A stretch of DNA of 64,000 nt from Strongylocentrotus droebachiensis (Eukaryota > Echinodermata > Echinoidea > Camarodonta > Strongylocentrotidae), in NCBI GenBank assembly GCA_035222895.1, contig JAVYIG010002089.1:1-64000 (forward strand). The letters run 5' to 3'. Below are positions 34,701 to 46,065 of this stretch, piece after piece (the first letter of the stretch is position 1; each line of letters begins with the position of its first letter). The translations under genes and the position numbers were made by a program. Under the pieces are notes generated by a model. It did no database searches and was not told where the DNA came from. It saw nothing but the letters and a program-made list of their open reading frames with translations.

Positions 34701-37700
34701 CCTATCTGTAAATATCAATGTTATAATTATGTATGTTTTTATATGACGAATGAATAAAATGAAATGGAAAATGAAAAAAATATATATAAGAAAGCCCTGA
34801 AAAATTACCTCTTCGTGCAGTAGTAATTCTACTTTAGGTAACCAATTTTATAAAGTTAATTATACATAAAGAATAATATCTCAATTGTTATCCGCTATAA
34901 AAAATGACCTTATTAGTTTCATTACTATTATTATTGTTATTATTGTTGTTTTTATTGTTGCTATGCAGAAGCTGTAGAATGCAGTGAGAAAGGGCGAGAA
35001 CATCATCAATTCCTGGATCCATCCTGCCCCAGTCGATTCAGTCCTTTCTCTTGTAACGACTGGAGGGAAGGAGCGTGTAAGTGCGATCAAAAGTGCGCAC
35101 TTTACGATGAATGTTGCCACAACGCTGAGGAGACGTTCGCAGCCGGAGCATCGGATGGGAAATCCCATGACATCAAGGCATGGGAGGATGAATATATCCA
35201 ATATATGACGTGCACCACTGTTCGGGGTACAAGATATGGCCTAATAGGAGGTACAAATGCAACGATCTATGCGTCGTACCACCTCATTTCAAAGTGCCCA
35301 GCTCATGTCTTACTGGATAGTGTATATCGCAACCACTGTGAGAATCCGGCGGTATCTGAGGACATATTCACAACTCCCATTGCTGTCCGTCCGGGGCATA
35401 GGCCATTTCAAGAACATATACTGCGCACTTTGTCAAGGGGTGTCCTTAACTAGAGTTCATCCATGGCATCGGAATTGGCGATGTGATGGCATGGGAACAT
35501 CATTGCAGATTTCAAGTAGTGACACTCAATACGACGTAACGTTTGAAGAATTGGTATCAGGAGGGCTTTTGCCTTGTAAAGCCATATTGAACCCACCATC
35601 TAATATACCTGATGACATCGTACCCCGGCCTTGTTTTCGGGTCGATGTGAAGACCTGTCAAGGGGACTATCTCAACGGTAGGCCTACTCAGATAAAGTGT
35701 CCATCCTACCTTGCTCCCGTCAAGCAGAACGGTACCATTTATCAGAATCTGCACTGCGCACATTGTAGTGGAATTGACGTGTGCAGGGACTATCTTCAAC
35801 TGTGCAATTCAGTTGACTATGGATCCTCTGGTGGAGCTACTCCAGGAGGAACACCATTCGTTCAATACTTTATCTTTGCAAGCGATGATCAGGTGCAGGC
35901 TTCGATGTCTTGTGGACAAAACGAAGCCTTTGACCCCATCACGAGCACATGCCAAGTATTGTTTTGTTTCTCCGGATCGAAATACAACACCACAACTGAA
36001 AAATGCGAACGTGTCCTGGTAAATCAGAACGGAAGGGTTTTTCTGTCATTCTTCTATGGTCAAACGGACTCTAAGAAATCAATGAACTTGTCGTCATTCG
36101 ACATGATGAATATGACATCACTTGACGCAGAATACCTTGCTGCCGCTGTAAACAATCTTATCATAGCCTCATTCCTAGACCTGATAGTATTTTCTGTAAT
36201 GTCATCACCACCAAAAATGTCCTGTATCCCCACAGAGGATCAGGTAGAGGACAAAGACGTTTGTTACCAAACCGCTTCTGATCTGTTATGTCAATTGTAT
36301 TTTGATGTGGAAATGAATTTCACTGCCCTGTCTCTTTCCAGTATGGAGTTAGATCAGGGTATCAATACGTTGTTCAACTACACATCCTGTTTATACACGC
36401 CTTCATTCGGAAACATGTCTCTGGTAGAACTGTTGATTGATGTTCCTGCAGGATGGAACTGTGAGTCCCATAGTTCCTGGACATTTCCGGATCTCAACAA
36501 AACATCTCTGAGACCATTCCGAGTTAACATCACCAGGGAGGCAGGGCAATATATTATAAGTGTTTCAAAAGTAGATGATTTATGTCTAGACAATGCGACA
36601 CTCATGTGTGACAAATATATAAATGTACAAGCAAGCGAGTTTGAATTTGTGTCAAACCACACCAAAGAATCCTTGAGAATCCTGAAGGGCGATTCTGTCC
36701 TCCCACCTGATCAGTTCCAAATACAGCCGGACGGCTCTGCTGTGTATTGTCTAAAGGAATATGTATTGGCTGAACTCAACCTCGATGCTCTGGGAATCAT
36801 GTCCACTGTAGGAACAGTTCTATCCATGCTATCTGTTTTAATCGTAATAACTACCTTTTCACTCTTCCCAACCCTCCGCAATTTGGCTGGCAAATTAATT
36901 CTTTCTCTCTCCATTGCTCTTCTGATAACATTTACATTACTATACGTGGGTGCTTTGAATATACAAAATACGATCCTTTGCAAGGCTGTGGCAGCTATCA
37001 CGCACTACTTCTTGTTGTCACTTTTCTTCTGGATGAACGCACTGGCCATCGATCTGAACCGGACCTTTGGTTCTCGCGTGAAGTTACATATTCGGGCCAA
37101 ATCTAATCAATTATACGTCTGGTACGCCCTCTACGCCTGCGGAGCCCCATTGTTGATAGTAGGTACCTGCCTGGCACTCGACCTGTGTGGTTGTACTAAT
37201 CTGCACCTCATCTATGACAATGATGATTTATGCTGGCTATCTAGAGGAGATGCAAGCCTTTTCGGCTTTGGCGTACCCCTTGCTGCCCCCCTGTTCCTGA
37301 ATGCAATCTTGTTCGTTGACACCATGGTGGGGATAAGACTTACCAAAAAAGCGGCCGACAGAGCACTGAGAGATAGATCAGTTCTAGTAAAAGCTAAAGA
37401 GGAACTGTCACTCTATGTAAAGGTAGGAAAGTATTACAGCTGTTTCGATAATCTTTTTACTAATGTTGTAAAACATAATTCAGCTCTCGAGACCAAGTTA
37501 GTTGGTTAGTTCCCGGGTGCAAAAAAATCCTTCGTTCAAAATTGCTCTATTTACACATAGAAGGCCCACCAGCTTTAGGCCAAGTAAAAAAATATATTTA
37601 TGTTTAGCGTCCCGCCCGCTTCCTTAAAAAAAGAAGATTTATTTTTATTTTTATTTTTTAAAGAAAAAAAACATATTAAAAATACTGCTAAAATGATCTA

Positions 37701-39093
37701 TTTCTAATAAACAAAAAATGGCCGGCGGTCATCTTTAAAAATAGCCCGACTGTCAGGGAAAATGTACCGAGCGGTCATTTTGTGAGGCCACTTTGAAGAA
37801 AAAAAGAAAAAAAAGGGGCCTACTCCTTCCTTTTTTTTTCAAAAAAGCAGGACCCTAAACATGTTTTTTTTTAAATTTATTTGGCCTTAGTGCTTTTCAT
37901 ACTGCGGCCCCTGCAATTATCATCATCCCGGTGTACGTGTAATGGGTTTCTACAGACGTGTATCAATCAGATATAATTACCAGGTACCGGCAATTACCAG
38001 GTACCTATTAACACCTGTTTGGATTTTCGTAAAAAACAAAATACGATTTGCAATCATCTTTTGTTCTTCTTCAATTTCGTTAAACTTTAAAGAATGTCGC
38101 CAAACAATCAAGACCTGGTGGAATTTGTTTAAGTAAATTAAATGTGTTACTTCATGGAATATGTTCCAAATTGTAACTTTTAGTTAATTTCGAATTCACG
38201 GGCGATGCGAAGAGCTTTGCTGGTATCTTTGTATAAAGGAAAGGGGGTGGGCGGGGGGTTAAACTTGCAGTTTTTTAATTATTTGTGGAGGTGTCGTGAT
38301 ATTATTATTTGCTCAATTGACCTTTGGCAAGACATTAATCCTAATTTGCCACTCTCTAACGGGTGTAAATAGGGACCTGGCAATTGCTGGGGTAATAATG
38401 ATTGCAGGGCCCTCAGGAGCAACATCACTGAAGCTGATGAGACTTCTCTTGGTGAACAAAATTGTTATTATTATTTCTTATGTAACATCGGAAGATCGTC
38501 AACACCATTTCCCCCTGTTATTGAGCAACTCACATTAATATAACTGTATTTCTCCTTGCGAGAGTTCATTTGAGACTAAACTGAAAACGATACAGAGGTG
38601 AAATAAACCGAAATCAAATAAACGAACAGTCAGACCATTACATGCTTCTTTCCAAAACTATAGTTGTGAAAGACAGTTCCGCCATCGGAAGTTGCTTGTG
38701 ATTAGTCAGCAGTCATTTCGGGGAGACTCAAAAAAGTTCAATATCTGGGGGAGTGAACTTTTCGGAGCTCCATGATTTGTTCTATGACCACCCACGCTCT
38801 GTGTCAAGTTTATCTCTTAATACCCTCCGATTCTTCCTTAACAGTTGTCTGGTGTCTTGGGGTTCACGTGGATCTTGGCTTTCGTGAGCCTATACGTCCC
38901 GGAGCTCTGGTACGCCTTCACCGTCGTCAATTCTCTGCAGGGGGTCTCCGTCCTTCTGGCTTTCGGCTGCAACAGACGCGTTGTGACCTTGTGGAAGGAG
39001 AAATTGGTTATCCGACAGGATGACGTCATATCTGGCGGCGATGACACAAACAGCACCAGCAGAAGTAACAGAGGCGGATCCAGCGTTTTGTAA
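31711..39093 (+). CDS. SMB-domain, Methuselah-like seven-helix receptor (3 exons)
   Basis: A cell-surface receptor, ligand unknown. Exon 1 (31,711-31,816) encodes a signal peptide (MHHVLEVCFLLFAIPL). Exon 2 (34,969-37,422) holds an 8-Cys somatomedin-B-like module (residues ~39-86, ending CKCDQKCALYDECC), a long Cys-rich ectodomain with many N-glycosylation sites, and TM1-TM5. Exon 3 (38,845-39,093) holds TM6-TM7 and a Ser-rich tail. The junctions join in phase (1, then 0) with GT-AG borders, and exons 2-3 give 'LSLYVK|LSGVLGFTW'. The family is secretin/adhesion-like of the Methuselah type; I see no GPS cleavage motif. The frame shifts by one base near 35,394-35,397 (GGGG; three Gs would keep it open), so this is a homopolymer error or a recent lesion. 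About 935 residues otherwise. A LINE nest occupies intron 1. Confidence 0.85.
31852..31912. repeat. (GT)n-rich microsatellite
   Basis: Interrupted 'gtgtgggtttgtgtg' repeats just after exon 1 of the receptor gene, in intron 1. Confidence 0.85.
32405..34850 (+). mobile_element. Old LINE fragment split by a younger LINE
   Basis: 32,405-32,631 and 34,786-34,850 together correspond to the unbroken LINE fragment at 11,449-11,754 ('gtgtggggtacca', 'tttgccgacgattcaagc', 'aagaaagccctgaaaaatta'). The left part again encodes the RT VPQGSVLGP and FADDSSLF motifs with small indels. The younger LINE sits exactly between the two parts. Confidence 0.75.
32632..34785 (+). mobile_element. 5'-truncated LINE (Jockey/CR1-like)
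   Basis: Plus-strand RT and C-terminal regions in order: 'IPVYKNG', 'NYRPISVLPVF', 'QYGFRAGHSTSSALIDL', 'FLDLSKAF', 'GVPQGSILRPL', 'LYADDPSLF' and 'LNYYNIVW', ending with 'GPILWNELPPKVK' and a stop at 34,456-34,458. No endonuclease domain. Breaks: TAA at 33,007-33,009, frame changes near 33,210-33,260 and 33,390-33,420 (with TAA after SKAF), and TAG at 33,994-33,996. The 3'UTR has 'tgttaggtgttag' repeats (34,508-34,570) and an A-rich tail ending 'gaaaaaaatatatata'. Dead copy in intron 1 of the receptor gene, same orientation. Confidence 0.85.
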
Positions 39094-39892
39094 AAAGGGG
39101 GAGGGGTGCAATCCGAAAAATATATCTGACAAACAAAAACAGACCAAATAATTAAAATTAAAAAAAAACGACAATAGAAAAGAAAACCCTGCTCAAACGA
39201 AAAATATGACATTTCCAGCTACCTTTGTTCGGTTAATAAATAAAGGAGGGGTGATTGCAATTAATTTTTGAACCATAAAATTATTTTACGAAATAGCTAT
39301 GTCGACACTAGTTACTTCAAAAATGTTCACATGCCTCGCAGTGAATGTTGAATGCCCTATATATGACTAAGCGTTGTTTTTCTCAAAGTATTTGCCCGTA
39401 CTTGTTTTTTCTAAGTTGGGTCTGACAGTAAATATTTCATAATTCTATATTTATATCCTTGCTATATTAATTTCATCAGCGCAAAGAATACACTATTTTC
39501 ATTCATCCATTGTAGTTTATTCATTGAGATGTGCTTTTTTCTTTAAATAGTCTCATAGGGAGAAGGAACAAAGAGCCTATATGTTTTAAAAGAACAATAA
39601 TTAAATGTATAGCCAATATTTTCTCATGTAAACGCAATTTTTCAACATCAACATAAAGGTTTTTATCACAGTTTTTTTCAGTATTTCAAGTCATGGACAA
39701 ACCCATGCATGCGTGTAGAAAAAATGGAACAAAAACGGCTGAGATATTTAACGAAACATTTGAATGCGATTATCTCACATGGGGCCTGTCTAATTTAGGG
39801 TTAATATCAATCGCAACTATGCACATAAGAGATTGGAGCCTGCAAACTTGGAATTGATTTGATTCAATCGTAAATGTCATGTACAAGCCTTT
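39094..39892. other. 3' flank of the SMB/Mth-like receptor gene
   Basis: A candidate polyadenylation signal AATAAA lies at 39,235-39,240, 142 bp after the stop codon. The remainder is AT-rich with no gene seen. Confidence 0.5.
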
Positions 39893-40460
39893 CTCATCAA
39901 AATGCTGGAATGAAACTGCATAACTCTTTATAACACTAGTGACTACTACAGCATTCAGAAAGAAACCCAGACCTCATTTTATTTATTTTATAATTATCAG
40001 GCGCAGCATTCTCATCAAGGTTTTGGAATTAAAACTGCCCTGACTCTTTTTAATGTCGGAGATATTCAGACAAAAATACGAAGACCTAATTTGTTTTCTC
40101 CAACCCATTCAGATCAAAATACTGGAAATAAATGCAGGAGACTCTGATTATAAAAAAAAACATTTCTATTTCTTTTATACAAACCCTCATCAAATTATTG
40201 GAATGAATTTTTTTTACCAACATCGAAGACTACAAAATAGCATTCAGATTTGTTTTTGGCTGCCATACCCATTCTCATCGAAATGCTAAATGCGGCCTGG
40301 ATTTTTACCGTCGTCGGCGAATTTTTAGCATTCACAAAAAGAACAGCTCGTTTTGATGAATGAAGACCCAATTTCTCTTTCTTTCAAACCCATACCCATT
40401 AAAATACTGGAATGAAAATGAAAACTGCTTGGACTTAATTAACATCGAAGGCTTGAACAG
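39893..40460. repeat. Highly diverged minisatellite, ~75-120 bp units
   Basis: Words like 'catcaaaatgctggaatgaaa', 'actgcatgactcttttta' and 'agacccaatttcttttcttt' recur about six times (for example near 39,893, 40,012, 40,114, 40,188, 40,276 and 40,396). Units differ in length and carry many substitutions, so the array is old. Confidence 0.55.
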
Positions 40461-40725
40461 AATAGGCAAAAGATGAAAACTTCAATTAATTTCTGTGATG
40501 CCTGTCTTGAAATTGCATCAAAATTAAATGGCTGATAAATATATGAACCCATATTTCCACAACAATTTTATATCATCATTATCTCTTTGTTAAAGAGAAA
40601 CAAGTCCTGAATACATCTCTAACGATTCTTGGAGGCTTAAACCCTATACAATTTGTATTCTATCTTGTGCTAATGTCTATATGCCTTGAAGGCTTTCTAC
40701 ATGTTTTTCTTTATTTTTTTCTTCA

Positions 40726-41585
40726 TATCATTTAGCGATTTTTGTCGTTGTTGTTGTTGTAGGGGAATTAATGACGTAAACAAATTCACCAGGTGAATTT
40801 CTCATTTTTGGAAACGGTATTTTTTTTTTGTGGTATAATCAATATTTTATATCATTTAAAGGCCCTTTTACACTTTCACGGATCGCATCACGGATCATCC
40901 CGGATCTTAATCCGGGGTGTTCCGGCGTGCGACACCACGATTTCTTCTCGATGCCGGTGTGGATACGTTCCGAACTGGGTGTTTACACGGGCAAGTACGG
41001 CGTCTCCACGGACAGACAAGGTAGCAACTTGGACCACGCCGGAAACGCATACGGAGCTAACACGGATTTTAAGGAAGAGCACGGAGGCTACTAGGGACTT
41101 TTACGGTCCTTACACGGAGGTGTACGTTGTCTATTGGGATATCTCCGGAATGTTGACAGGTGACTTGAGCTTGTAGGCGCTCATTTGATATACGGAATTT
41201 CAAACCCGGATGAAACCGGTGTTAATACGGACCTCCCGGTGTCTACACGGACTGTCCCGGATGTATTCGGCGGCTACACGGAGGTACACGGTGCCTACAG
41301 GGAAGAGGACGGATTGTTTCATCCGTGAACTCCGGGATGAAAAATTAAGCAAGCTTAATTTTTCCCCGGATATGCCGGTACGCCAAGGATCACGCCGGAT
41401 GCCTCCCCGGTGTATACACGGTAATGCCGGAGATAACACGGATGATCCCGGAGCGACGATCCGGGATGATCCGTGATGCGATCCGTGAAAGTGTAAAGGG
41501 GCCTTTAGCGATTTATGTATTTTTATTTGTGGGATAAGCGACGTAAACATGTTTACCAGGTGATTTCATTTTGAAAACGGTCAAT
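40726..41585. repeat. Duplicated flank around a TIR element
   Basis: The sequence 'catttagcgattt' then 'gacgtaaac', 'accaggtga' and 'ttttggaaacggt' occurs at about 40,730-40,820 and again from 41,507 to 41,582. The TIR element 40,858-41,506 lies exactly between 'tatcattt' and 'agcgattt' of the second copy. Confidence 0.65.
40858..41506. mobile_element. 0.65-kb TIR element rich in ACACGG/TCCGG motifs
   Basis: Arms of about 47 bp are inverted: AAAGGCCCTTTTACACTTTC onward through 'ggatcgcatcacggatcatc'. The interior repeats short words such as 'acacgg', 'tccgga' and 'gccggtg' every 10-20 bp in both orientations, so the whole element could fold extensively. GC content is well above the surroundings. 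The open frames crossing it have no family likeness. Confidence 0.8.
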
Positions 41586-42700
41586 TTTTTCTATAAAACC
41601 GTTACATGTAATGATTCCGCATAGTATTTTTTTCTTCTTGTGCTAGCGGCAAAAATTTAGATAACAGGTGAAAATAATAAATTATCTCTTTAGATATTTG
41701 TTGTCATGCCGAATAATTTTTTGATGATTGATTTATTGCTGTTTACAAGGTAATGTAGTATTCTCAAAATTAACATAATTGTATGATTGAACAACGTTAG
41801 AAAAACCAGTTACGTTTAATCACAACTTATTTGTGATTGATATTCATTTTTACAGCTATGTAACGGAGACTGCAAACTTGTGATTTATTGGAGGACCTGC
41901 GATTGATTCGCAACTATTTATAACACGGGGTTCCGGTATATCTCTCACCTTGCTCATTGCATATTTCATATTAAAAACATTTATTGACCAGAAAAAGAAA
42001 AAGTATACATGCATTCTTTAGAGTTTCCAAATAAATAAGATTGTAATTTATTATATCAGTAATGAACTCAGATAATGAATAGTTACGAGCATAAAAGTAA
42101 ATCAACAATCACACTACGATAAATTAATCACGAATGAATACAGTATTTCTGTCTTAATAGTCCATTAGGTACTTTTACTAATTATTTGCAAAAAAAGACC
42201 TAGCCTTAGCAACTGAATTATTCATACATCTTGTAAATTGTACTGGGTGAATTAGGGCCTTTAGTGAATATTCTTAGATGTATGTTTTTTATTTCATATT
42301 CTCAATAAAATTAAATGGAGACAAATCAAATGTTGGTACGGGTATGAATAATTAGGTTTTTAACTGTTCATTAACGCACTAACACAAAATCGAACGGATA
42401 AATATTCTTCACAAATATCTTACATCTTGAATTCTTATGTATGATTTCCTATGCAGTAATTCTCTCGATTTTGTCTAACTAATTGGCTCAAAAGCAGTCG
42501 TGGAATTTTTCAATGAAAAGATAAAAAAGATTCTTTCATATCCTTATAATTGTATAGTGAATGGATACATGATAATGGTATTAATAGTTGATACAACGAT
42601 ACACCTCCTGATTATATGGCATATGATATTCCTTATGTCGTAGAATCGATCACTTTATTACAGCGTACATCAACTATATATACAATTACGTTTCATTCTT
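41586..42700. other. Intergenic, AT-rich, nothing recognised
   Basis: No frame, repeat or RNA gene seen. Confidence 0.4.
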
Positions 42701-42701
42701 G

Positions 42702-44690
42702 CAAATAAAGGACTGTCAGACATGTCAGTCAGGCGCGTACGCAGTGGGGGGGGGGGGGTTTTGGGGGTTAAACCCCCCCCTTTGGTATTTGTATGTGTAC
42801 AAACCCCCCCAAAACCCCCCTAAAACCCCCCCCCCCCCCCTTTGGATTTTTTTTTTTTTTTATTTTTTATAAAAAAAAAAAAAAAAAAAAAAATTACCCC
42901 CATGACTGACCTAAACCAGGTGACCTTACCCCCCCCCCCCCCCCAACGGAGCAAAATGTCAAATTTTCAAATTTCGAAGTCAAAAAAAAAAAGAAAAAGT
43001 GTCCTCTTACCCCCCCCCCCCCCCCCCCCCCGCTTATTCAGCCAGCGGTCGGCTGAGTCGTTGCGAAATTTTCGGCCCGATTTATAAATGTTAAAACCCC
43101 CCCCTTCAAAAAATCCTGCGTACGCGCCTGATGTCAGTCATATGCCAGAAGCATGCTAGTACTCTGTTACTTGTTAAACGTAACTGTTTAAATTGAGATT
43201 TTACAATGAAATATTGATGATACCTAGTTTAAAAACACTTAATATAACAGTCAACATGCAATCAATTAACATTTACCTTGCATACATTTGCACAATCGCA
43301 TTAACATGATATAATATATAAAAATGTATGAATTGTTGAATAAAGCCACTTGCATATTTACAAACCCTTTCTACCCCTCTTCCTTTTCGCTTGTGTTTTA
43401 AGCTAAATTGATCTTCGATAATAAGTATACACAGCTTCGAGAGAATACATTCTCTATCAAAATCATTTCACAATTTATTCATTTTTTTCTTGTATATTTT
43501 TTTAACTCTAAAAGTTGCAATACTATGAGTGCATTTTCCATTTTAATACAATAGATCAGCATTGGAATCGAAATGTTACACTTTCCGATAACTGTTCGTG
43601 CAATGATTGCATACACATTTAAAATAGATATGTCTGCACGTTCTGTTTGAATCGTTTAACTGATGAGTAATTTTTTTTATTTAGATACATTATTATTTAA
43701 AATAATTCTTGCAATAAAGGACTGTCAGACATGTCAGATGAAAGTCATATGCCAGAAGTATGCTAGTAGTCTGTTACTTGTTAACGTAACTGTTTAAATT
43801 GAGATTTTACAATGAAATATTGATGATACCTAGTTTAAAAACACTTAATATTACAGTCAACATGCAATCAATTAACATTTACCTTGCATACATTTGCACA
43901 ATCGCATTAACATGATATAATATATAAAAATGTATGAATAGTTGAATAAAGCCACTTGCATATTTACAAACCCTTTCTACCCCTCTTCCTTTTCGCTTGT
44001 GTGTTAAGCTAAATTGATCTTCGATAATAAGTATACACAGCTTCGAGAGAATACATTCCCTATCAAAATCATTTCACAATTTATTCATTTTTTTCTTGTA
44101 TATTTTTTTAACTCTAAAAGTTTCAATACTATGAGTGCATTTTCCATTTTAATACAATAGATCAGCATTGGAATCGAAATGTTACACTTTACCGATAACT
44201 GTTCGTGCAATGATTGCATACAAATTTAAAATAGATATGTCTGCACGTTCTGTTTGAATCGTTTAACTGATGAGAAATTTTTATTCAGATACATTATTAT
44301 TTAAAATAATTCTTGCAATAAAGGACTGTCAGACATGTCAGATGAAAGTCATATGCCAGAAGTATGCCAGTGGTCCGTTACTTGTTAAACGTTACTGTTT
44401 AAATTGAGATTTTACAATGAAATATTGATGATACCAAGTTTAAAAACATTTAATTTAAAAATCAACATGCAATCAATTAACATTTACCTTGCATACATTT
44501 GCAAAATCACGTTAACATGATATAATATCTAAAAATGTATGAATAGTCAAATAAAGCCACTTGCATATTTACAAACCCTTTCTACCCCTCTTCCTTTTCT
44601 CTTGTGTGTTAAGCTAAATTGATCTTCGATAATTAGTATACACAGCTTCGAGAGAATACATTACATATCAAAATCATTTCACAATTCATC
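42702..44690. repeat. Tandem array, three ~600-bp units
   Basis: Units begin 'aataaaggactgtcagacatg' at about 42,704, 43,713 and 44,312 and share the entire body ('cttgcatacatttgcacaatc', 'acaaaccctttctacccctc', 'tacacagcttcgagagaatac'). The unit is about 600 bp; unit 1 is lengthened by a MITE at 42,730-43,130 plus its target duplication. Units 1 and 2 are very similar, unit 3 is more diverged and its end fades at about 44,690. Non-coding, in the region downstream of the adhesion GPCR. Confidence 0.85.
42730..43130. mobile_element. hAT-like MITE with 8-bp target duplication
   Basis: TIR CAGGCGCGTACGCAG is perfect at both ends. ATGTCAGT flanks it at 42,722-42,729 and 43,131-43,138. Removing one copy gives the sequence found in the other tandem units apart from a small difference. 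The interior is homopolymer C, G, A and T runs. TIR starting CAG plus 8-bp TSD is the hAT pattern. Confidence 0.9.
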
Positions 44691-46065
44691 TGGAATCTGC
44701 ATTATACACTTTACCAAGCAGTGTTAGTTCAATTATTGCATAGAATTTCCGAATAGATAAGTTATCACCCTCCGTTTGAATCGTTTTACTGATTGGGTTT
44801 TGTGTATTCAGATATTAAGGAGAGAGTCCGTTCCAGAGTTTGCGAGCAGCAGAGGAAAAAGCTGCATCACCATCTAGTTAGTAACTGAGTGGCTGAACAA
44901 AACAAAAAATCATTGACAATGGCAAAACTTTGTGCTCACATTTTGAATACTTTCCCCTCATTGTGCCTATAATTTTGAAAGGGCAATATGGTAGCGTGAG
45001 CCTACCATATTGAGCCTTTTGAGTGGGGTACCGACATCATTGGGGGCATCGGCCGTCATGTTGGATTAAATAAAAATTAACAGGGTCGTTGATGGGCAGG
45101 GAGAGGGTCGTATCATCTACTTTTTATTTTTCCCTTTTTCGCTTGTTTTTTTCTCTTTTTGATTCTTATTTTACCCATTGCATTTACCTAATTTGATACC
45201 ATTTTATTGAGCGAGGCACGTGACCGACTTTCCTATTTTATCTACGCCATTGCTTGAAGGGAATTATTATAACCATATCGCCCTCTACAGGATCGCTAAT
45301 CTTAAATTGAACTTAGTTCTTTTGCTGATCGTCTTCATTCTTCTGTTCGTCTTCATCTTGGTTTCTAGTTCGATAGATAGCAGCACGAACCTTTATTATT
45401 CAAATAAAGAAAAACAGAAAATAAAGTAAAAAGTTTAAGAAATTAAGAAACAATAGTAATCAGTACAACAATAAATAGATAAATAATCAAATAAACGAAA
45501 AAATAAATGATAAAATTTATAAATAAATCAGTTGATAACTGACTACATAAAGAAATTATAATGAGATAAGATTGGTCACATGCAAACATTATTCCTGATA
45601 CGATACACATGTGTTAACATGAAAGTTCGAAAGGGTTTCATAATTGCAACAGTAATGTTCTTAACAATATATCGGGTTTGCTCTCGCTATCATTCATATG
45701 AAATTTGAATTCAAGATAATCGTGTCTGTTCCTGTAATGAAGAAACTTTAGTCAAAACAGGAAATCCATCTTTTTTCTGTATTTGTTGTGGTTCAAATAG
45801 GCAGATGGACTTTTTTTTCATTTGCCACCCTCTCCATCCTCTTTCTTCATCAAATGTGAAATCCCATGGAAAACAGTTAAGCCCCCTTTTTGTGATTGAG
45901 TTACGTTGAAATACTCTGTAGCTCAGATCAATATAATTATCATCTCTCGAGAGCCAGAGGGGCGTAAACTCTCTGTTAAGTAAAGTATATGCTTTAACTA
46001 CCTTCTGGCTTCAAGCAAACACATATAATGTTGTTATTTGCGGAAAAATAAACAAGCAATCATAC
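44691..46065. other. Downstream of the adhesion GPCR; last exon not found
   Basis: A minus-strand exon with the cytoplasmic tail is expected in or beyond this stretch, but none could be supported. A short hairpin lies at about 44,984-45,016 ('caatatggtag' and its complement). The plus-strand open frame at 45,220-45,429 has a hydrophobic run but no other support. Confidence 0.35.

Noticed and set aside
44984-45016. Hairpin that could be read as a terminator
   Set aside because: Single 11-bp stem in intergenic eukaryotic DNA, without relevance as a bacterial-type terminator.
45220-45429. 69-residue frame with a hydrophobic helix
   Set aside because: Isolated, AT-rich, no splice or family support; also on the strand opposite to the adjacent gene.
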